From contig JAPMTX010000154.1 of NCBI GenBank assembly GCA_026552855.1, forward strand, positions 1 to 37,295: DNA of 37,295 nt. Reading direction: 5' to 3'. How positions within the stretch are numbered: position 1 is the stretch's first letter; every line of letters starts with the position of its first letter. Positions 31,936-37,295 of the stretch are shown here, one piece after another. The DNA is from Candidatus Methanoperedens sp. (GTDB lineage: Archaea > Halobacteriota > Methanosarcinia > Methanosarcinales > Methanoperedenaceae). A program made the translations under genes and the position numbers. The notes beneath the pieces are model-generated. The model was given only the letters and a program-made list of their open reading frames with translations. It was not told where the DNA came from and did no database searches.

Positions 31936-33828
31936 CTATTTAACCGTATCCAATTTTTTCGAGATCTTCTCTTTCAAAAGCCTGCTTATCTCCTGTCCGC
32001 TTACCTTGCCCCTTAAGTCTTTCATGACCACTCCCATCAGCGGACCTACGGAATTCAAGCCTTTTTCTTTGATGAAATCCATTTTAGATTCTATGACTTT
32101 ATCGATAACTGTCTCCAGGTCACTGGTCTCTACAACCCCGATGCCCAGGGATTGAGCCGCCTTATCGACTGAGAGTTCGGGTTTATTTGCACTCGTTTTG
32201 AGTATACTGCCGATGGCTTCGTTCGGAATCCTGCCCTCTGACTGGAGTTTGAAGAGCTGGACGAGATGCTCTTCTTTTATGTTATTTACAGGTACGGATT
32301 CCTTCTCAAGCTCATACAGCGTCGTCTCAAGCGTGCGTACTACCATGGTCGGGTTTGCGCCGGGGACCTTCGCCATTATTGTCTCAAAAAGAGGCATATT
32401 CTGTGAGCGCGCTATCTGCCCCGCGAGTTCCTCGTTCAATTTGAACTGCCTCATATACCTTGCTTTTCTCTCCTCTATGAGCTCGGGCAGCTTTATGTTC
32501 CGTATCCGTTCCTCTGTTATCTCCACGGGCGGGACATCGGTCTCAGGGTACATGCGCGCCGCGCCGGGAAGCGGTCTCATATAAGCGGAATTTCCATCCG
32601 GAAGTGCGCGCCTTGTCTCTTCAGGGATGCATTCAAGTGCTTCACGCGCACGGATGATTACAGCTTCAAGTGCACCTTTAGCTCTCTCTTTTGCATCCGC
32701 GACCATGATGACGCAATCGCCATCCTGCGCGCCCATGGCATTCCTGAGCGCCCTCACTTCTTCCTCCGTGATGCCGTAGTTCGGCAGCTCATCTGTATGG
32801 AAAATGCCTCCAACGCCTGATTTTTTGGCGCGGTCCGAGAATTCAGTGCCGAGGCGTCTCCCCGGCTGGATCTCTTTTCCCACAAGCCCTGCGAACCCGG
32901 GCAGGTTTATAGCAAGTACAGAGCCTCCTTTAAGCGCTTTTAATATCACTTTCGACGAGGTGTTAGCAAATACATGTGTTACGTCCACTATCTTATCTGA
33001 AACTGAAGCCCTCCGTTTGATAAGCTCCTTTTTTATCTCTAAAAGTACGAACTGCCTTGCAGCTTCCTGCTCCACTATCGCCTCTATCAGATCAAGCTCC
33101 TGCACGCCTTTTATCTCCACTCGCGCGCCTTCTGCTATTGAGATGTTGATATCCTGCCGTATCGTACCTATGCCGCGCTTTACCCTGCCCGTGGAGCGCA
33201 GGATCATCCCCAGCTTCTCCGCCACTTCCCTTGCATGCGCGGGTGAGACTATGTCGGGCGCAGTACCGATCTCAACTAACGGGATTCCGAGGCGGTCAAG
33301 CGAGTAGATTACGGAATCCACCTTATCCTCTATCTTCTGCGCAGCCTCTTCCTCAAGGCAGAGCACATCTATTCCCACGCGACCGCCGGATGACTCAAGA
33401 AAGCCTTTCGTAGCTACAAGGTCTGTCCTCTGGAAGCCTGAGGTGTTGGAGCCATCGATGACGATTTTGCGCATGGTGTAGAGTTCGTCCACGATATGCA
33501 TGTTCAGCATGCGGGCTATGACGAGCGCGTATTGAAGAGCCTCCTGATTCAGTTCGCGCGGCGGCTCTTCATCGTTCTCCACAAGGCAGGTTGTGTCGTA
33601 TGCTTTGTAGATGAACCTCTTCGTGAGCTTTACTTCTTCAAGTGCGGCTTTATCGACCACGCCCATCTCGCTCTGCGTTGGGCGGAGGTACCTGAAAAAC
33701 TCGAGATTGGATTCCTTCACGTCGCGGAGGAGGGTCGGGCAGCCGCAGAAGAGTTTCTCTTTCGTATCGAGCTGCTGGTGTATCTCAAGCCCGGCTTTCA
33801 ATCCGAGCGCCCTGTAGTCTAAGCTCAT
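31936..33828 (-). CDS. gatE: Glutamyl-tRNA(Gln) amidotransferase subunit E
   Basis: The tRNA-binding and kinase subunit of the archaeal GatDE enzyme, which converts Glu-tRNA(Gln) to Gln-tRNA(Gln). The start at ATG 33828 gives [20 protein letters not shown], the family's N-terminus, and 630 residues; the frame stays open upstream but that stretch is not conserved coding. It has GatB-type motifs ([32 protein letters not shown]), a GAD-like insertion in the middle and a YqeY-like tail ([14 protein letters not shown]). The partner gatD is not in the window. It ends in TAG. Confidence 0.95.
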   Translation of the reverse strand: MSLDYRALGLKAGLEIHQQLDTKEKLFCGCPTLLRDVKESNLEFFRYLRPTQSEMGVVDKAALEEVKLTKRFIYKAYDTTCLVENDEEPPRELNQEALQYALVIARMLNMHIVDELYTMRKIVIDGSNTSGFQRTDLVATKGFLESSGGRVGIDVLCLEEEAAQKIEDKVDSVIYSLDRLGIPLVEIGTAPDIVSPAHAREVAEKLGMILRSTGRVKRGIGTIRQDINISIAEGARVEIKGVQELDLIEAIVEQEAARQFVLLEIKKELIKRRASVSDKIVDVTHVFANTSSKVILKALKGGSVLAINLPGFAGLVGKEIQPGRRLGTEFSDRAKKSGVGGIFHTDELPNYGITEEEVRALRNAMGAQDGDCVIMVADAKERAKGALEAVIIRAREALECIPEETRRALPDGNSAYMRPLPGAARMYPETDVPPVEITEERIRNIKLPELIEERKARYMRQFKLNEELAGQIARSQNMPLFETIMAKVPGANPTMVVRTLETTLYELEKESVPVNNIKEEHLVQLFKLQSEGRIPNEAIGSILKTSANKPELSVDKAAQSLGIGVVETSDLETVIDKVIESKMDFIKEKGLNSVGPLMGVVMKDLRGKVSGQEISRLLKEKISKKLDTVK

Positions 33829-33901
33829 GGGCTTCACTGATATGTTGCAAGATATAAAATGGTTGTTGTTCGCCTTTGAGGGAGCAGGAAGGGAATGCAG
33901 C

Positions 33902-34270
33902 CTACTTCTTCCAGAACATCCACCATTTCCTCGGCGCTGGCAGGGGCTTGAAAATCTGGCTTGAGAGCTTCTGGTACTCAAGCTGCATGAACCAGAGCTG
34001 GCTTTGCATGTCCTTTACCCTTTCGCCCATCAGCCGCAGTATATCCTCTTTATGGGTTAACTCGCTTCGCAGGGCGTCGTTCTCTTCTCTGGCTCTCACT
34101 GTGTCTGTAGTATTCACGGCGTATTCGGTTTTATTCAAATCTTCAGCAGGTTTGTCCGAGAGGTATTCAACCAGAATATTGCGGTAAAATTCTGATTTGG
34201 ATGTCTCTCCTCTTTTTGCCTCTATCTGCTGGAAAATCTCCTCGTCCACCCGGATCGTTATGGTCTTCAT
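33902..34270 (-). CDS. Ribbon-helix-helix plus coiled-coil protein
   Basis: A 122-residue protein. The N-terminus [19 protein letters not shown] followed by [14 protein letters not shown] is a CopG/RHH-type DNA-binding dimer. Residues 58-105 form a heptad-rich coiled coil, and the protein ends with a basic aromatic tail, WWMFWKK. The shape resembles plasmid and phage regulators with a C-terminal oligomerisation or membrane-touching tail. It lies 73 bases upstream of gatE, co-directional. Target unknown. It ends in TAG. Confidence 0.7.
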   Translation of the reverse strand: MKTITIRVDEEIFQQIEAKRGETSKSEFYRNILVEYLSDKPAEDLNKTEYAVNTTDTVRAREENDALRSELTHKEDILRLMGERVKDMQSQLWFMQLEYQKLSSQIFKPLPAPRKWWMFWKK

Positions 34271-34419
34271 CTGAATAACTCCTTATTCAGGGCGGATAAT
34301 ATTGAATACAGGTATAAAATCTTAGCTAAAAAGTTTGAGCCTCAGACGCCAACGAACCGCATGTGTCTCCTGCCGGGCGTACGGTACTCAATGCCAATAA
34401 AAAAGATCAGGGGAATTTT

Positions 34420-37257
34420 TTAACTTCCCCATGCCGGCTCAGGAGACGCGTATTTCCTTACCCTGAAAGCATCATAATATGCCGTGTTGCCTGAATAATC
34501 GCCGCTGTATATACCCAGCCATGTATTTGTAAGGCTGCAGCTTGCTGTTTTGGGTATAGTTTGCATTAAATTTCCGTTGCGGTCATAAAGTTTCATAACC
34601 AAAGAACTTCCGGAAATTTGTGCCTGCAGCATATACCAGTTATTAATTGTCCACCCGGTTCCTGTAAGTCTTGTCTCCGGAGCGCACCCTACATAATGCA
34701 GATTATGTCCTGCTGGACCCCAATTTAGATACTCAAGTTTAAAATAATTTACAGTATTTAAATTGCTGCTATCCCTGAATGTAACACCATAGTTTATAGT
34801 TCCTCCAGCATCATATAGCGGTTTCACGTTAGCCTCAATTACGATGTTATCTGCCGCAACATTAGCAATAATATGAGTCTGACCACTATTGTTATTACTT
34901 TTTAAAACTTTACCCGTGCTGCCGTCACGCTGTGTAGCTGATACTAATGTGTATCCGCCTGCAAACAAATTCCAGTTATTAGCCGTCCAGCTGTTATCCT
35001 CAAAATCATCTCCGAAAAGGAATGTATTATGGATATTGCTCGACGATGAAGCGAAACTGTTGCCATAATACAGATAGATACTGGCAGTATTGGGGCTGGC
35101 TGGAATGGAATCCACCTCGACCCAGACGGTTGCGTTTACTCCCGGAGTGTAGGATTCTATCCAGTAGTCAAGTAAAGTAATTCCATCTGATTTTGTGAAT
35201 CTTAAATCGCTGAAATCACTCTTAGCGTTGCCTCCGAGATAGATGTTGCCGGGCGTATCAGTTCCGGTGCTGTTGTAGACGGTGAGCTTCATCTGGTAGT
35301 TTGTCTGTGCGCCTGCTGTTGAGCCGGTGATATTCTTCTGCTTTCTGTAGTCCCAGCCGGATATGGAATTTCCATTCAGAGTGACTGTACCATTTGTTGC
35401 AGAACCGATATTTGAGTATGTTGCATTGATATGGAATGTAGTTTCTGGGATTGTATTTTTAACAGTTAAATTCCATGAGACAGTTCGTGAGCCTAGAGGC
35501 GGTATATTTCCTAAAAGTGTCATCCCGTATCCAGAATCAATTGTGAAGTTATCTTCTATAGAGCTTCCAGGTGGTGAGGTTAAATTTAAAGAAACGATAA
35601 CACCAGATGCTACCTCACCTCCAGTATTATTCACAGTTGCAGTTATTTGGATCTTGTCGCCCGTAGATACGTTTGATTTATTGCTAAATGCCCTAACATT
35701 TACAGACGGTTTATCGGTATATAGGTTGATGAAACCTCCAAACTCCTGGGTGGAGTCCCAATGGGATTCGGCTTTAACCTGCAATTTCCAATCTCCCGAT
35801 GTAATGCCTGAGGGATTGTAATAATTAATTTGCTCAATGTTCTGCTGCCAGCTATTAGAAGACTCAATTAAAGTTCCACTGGGGTCTCTCAGTTCTATAT
35901 CGATATCATTTTTTAATGCCCCCCAATTCGGATCTGTGGTTGTGGTAGGTGGATCGTTCCAGACAACGGTGGCTTTTATATAGTGATAGGTGTTATCGCT
36001 TGGTACTGTAAACGTATAATTCGCAACAGAGCCAGAAGTGTTTAACGAATCTCCAAAATACCAGTTTTTTCTTGTTGAGCCGTTGTATCCTATGGCCTGG
36101 TATAAATCCACTTTTCCATAGCCTATGTCGTCATCTACATGATTTTCTGTGTGGTTTGCAATACGATCATTGTCTCCAATGTTGATTCCGCTTCCAACAA
36201 TCATGGCTTTGACCATTGCAGCGTTTCTATCTGATTTAGCGAAGTTGTAATTATCAATGATCAGAGCTGCTATACCGGATACATGCGGGGCAGCCATGCT
36301 TGTTCCTGTCCTTCTGTATAAATCATTATTTTTATAAGAACAACTCCCGTTAACTAATGGTAAATACGAGCTTTGGTCATCTGTTTTACCTCTTGCAGAG
36401 ACAATCCCATCACCCCGGTCATCTGTACAATCAGTATTCCAAGCGCCACCGGGTGCCACAACCTCTGGCTTATCTCTACCATGTTCAGAACCATTATCAC
36501 CTGTATCCCCTCTACTGCTATAATACGCCAAATCATCAATGTCTTCATCTGCGTATGTATTTTTTACAGTCACATTGGTTTCTTCATGATACCAATGATT
36601 CGTCGCCCCCACAGCAATCACATTTTTAGCAGTTGCTGGATTGACTATACTATAGTATCCATGATACTGTCCTTCATTTCCAGCAGCATTTATAAACATT
36701 GTGCCATTTCTTGTCGCCCAATCAGCCTTCTGCTCCCATATACTTGTGCCATCACTATTAAGAATAAAATCGTTCCCATTTTTTGTCCCTAAGCTCATGC
36801 TTATTATTTGGGCTCCTGTATCATTTGCCGCATGGTCCATGGCGTCGTATATTTGTTGATTAACATCGCCAAGTGGTGTGCAACTACTCGGCGACCCCGG
36901 TCCAGGGCATCCTGTAGCTTTTAAAACTGCTAATTCAATATCTGGAGCTACACCTTCGTATCCTGAAGGTGAACTGTAATTATTCGTAATTATTCCAACA
37001 ACAAGGGTACCATGTCCCTCCTCATCTTCCGCATAATTATCATCTGGCCAGTTATCTCTGACATCGAGCTCATAAATTGGTCGGGGAAGATAGGGATGGT
37101 GATGATCTATCCCTGTATCAATTACTGCCAGCCTAACTCCTGAGCCTTTTAAACTTGGGTTTATATTATTTCTTATATAACTTGACATTGTCAGATTACC
37201 TCCCTCTTTTATGGTGAGATAATTTAGCCGAATATCGAGCTTTATGTTTTTGCTCAA
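34420..37257 (-). CDS. S8 subtilisin-like protease with P-like, CARDB and DUF2341 domains (N-terminus apparently frameshifted off)
   Basis: The triad is D47 (VIDTGID), H82 (GHGT) and S320 (GTSMAAP), with oxyanion N194 (AAGNEG). A convertase P-like beta domain follows (about 390-505), then a CARDB/Ig-like domain (about 510-600), a DUF2341 domain opening with WDYRKQKNI, and a lectin-like C-terminal domain. It is probably a secreted surface protease, yet no signal peptide is present. The frame opens with TTG 37257 right after an in-frame TGA. Dropping one base of the T5 run (37247-37251) joins it to an upstream frame, SDRDILKLIEQ, that reads like a pro-domain end. The beginning therefore lies beyond the window. 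Confidence 0.85.
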   Translation of the reverse strand: MSKNIKLDIRLNYLTIKEGGNLTMSSYIRNNINPSLKGSGVRLAVIDTGIDHHHPYLPRPIYELDVRDNWPDDNYAEDEEGHGTLVVGIITNNYSSPSGYEGVAPDIELAVLKATGCPGPGSPSSCTPLGDVNQQIYDAMDHAANDTGAQIISMSLGTKNGNDFILNSDGTSIWEQKADWATRNGTMFINAAGNEGQYHGYYSIVNPATAKNVIAVGATNHWYHEETNVTVKNTYADEDIDDLAYYSSRGDTGDNGSEHGRDKPEVVAPGGAWNTDCTDDRGDGIVSARGKTDDQSSYLPLVNGSCSYKNNDLYRRTGTSMAAPHVSGIAALIIDNYNFAKSDRNAAMVKAMIVGSGINIGDNDRIANHTENHVDDDIGYGKVDLYQAIGYNGSTRKNWYFGDSLNTSGSVANYTFTVPSDNTYHYIKATVVWNDPPTTTTDPNWGALKNDIDIELRDPSGTLIESSNSWQQNIEQINYYNPSGITSGDWKLQVKAESHWDSTQEFGGFINLYTDKPSVNVRAFSNKSNVSTGDKIQITATVNNTGGEVASGVIVSLNLTSPPGSSIEDNFTIDSGYGMTLLGNIPPLGSRTVSWNLTVKNTIPETTFHINATYSNIGSATNGTVTLNGNSISGWDYRKQKNITGSTAGAQTNYQMKLTVYNSTGTDTPGNIYLGGNAKSDFSDLRFTKSDGITLLDYWIESYTPGVNATVWVEVDSIPASPNTASIYLYYGNSFASSSSNIHNTFLFGDDFEDNSWTANNWNLFAGGYTLVSATQRDGSTGKVLKSNNNSGQTHIIANVAADNIVIEANVKPLYDAGGTINYGVTFRDSSNLNTVNYFKLEYLNWGPAGHNLHYVGCAPETRLTGTGWTINNWYMLQAQISGSSLVMKLYDRNGNLMQTIPKTASCSLTNTWLGIYSGDYSGNTAYYDAFRVRKYASPEPAWGS

Positions 37258-37295
37258 TCAATTTTAAGATATCCCTATCACTCACCCTTCTTTTT

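Noticed and set aside
33829-33981. 51-residue N-terminal extension of GatE
   Set aside because: The open frame upstream of ATG 33828 encodes low-complexity, non-conserved residues and overlaps the RHH gene; the family start is at 33828.
1-37295. CRISPR arrays, tRNA and rRNA genes
   Set aside because: I read the intergenic stretches for regularly spaced repeats, T-arm-like GGTTCRANNC patterns and rRNA signatures and saw none; a covariance-model scan would settle this.

Overview
The window is archaeal. It encodes ribosomal protein L21e, RNA polymerase subunit Rpo4/F, TrmY and Pus10, the archaeal amidotransferase subunit GatE, an archaeal-type Elp3, and two enzymes of the archaeal (phosphomevalonate dehydratase) mevalonate route. 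TATA boxes about 25-30 bases before start codons point to many leaderless transcripts. Secreted proteins with DUF2341 and CARDB-like domains and the overall gene set suggest a euryarchaeon of the Methanosarcinales type (for example a Methanoperedens-like organism); that placement is inference. TAG is an ordinary stop codon here (nif3, gatE, the lipoprotein gene and others), so genome-wide pyrrolysine decoding is unlikely.

Layout. 1-1.5 kb: the 3' part of a membrane glycosyltransferase-like gene. 1.5-5.0 kb: a complete dTDP-rhamnose set (rfbA, rfbC, rfbB, rfbD) for surface polysaccharide or glycoprotein. 5.0-9.0 kb: an information-processing run (trmY, pus10, rpl21e, rpoF, DUF655, ksgA), in which TrmY and Pus10 act in sequence on tRNA position 54. 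9.0-16.6 kb: an AT-rich accessory island on both strands. It holds an ornithine decarboxylase/homospermidine synthase pair, a GNAT toxin-like gene with a 47-codon partner, a large GTPase-like protein with an integrase-arm-like N-terminus and a repeat-flanked promoter, and a frameshifted IS200/IS605 transposase. 16.7-25.0 kb: housekeeping and small genes (elp3, nif3-like, a RibD-type reductase, a DEAD-box helicase, asnB, hisI, a lipoprotein and a helical-repeat protein). 25.1-30.0 kb: phosphomevalonate dehydratase large subunit, a UbiD-type decarboxylase and UbiX, all on the minus strand, split by a toxin-antitoxin/HNH island at 26.3-28.1 kb. 30.0-37.3 kb: small membrane proteins, an anchored alkaline-phosphatase-superfamily enzyme, gatE, a ribbon-helix-helix/coiled-coil protein, and a large S8 protease whose N-terminal part appears to be separated by a one-base frameshift at the window edge.

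The best candidate for an undescribed system is 12.1-15.9 kb. A GNAT/antitoxin-like pair diverges from a fused DNA-binding-arm plus GTPase gene, and the TATA box of that gene is bracketed by two copies of a 20-bp direct repeat. Several small genes or remnants that simple length cut-offs miss are reported: the 47-codon antitoxin-like gene, a 53-codon VapB-like gene, a 31-codon HicA remnant and a truncated HepT.
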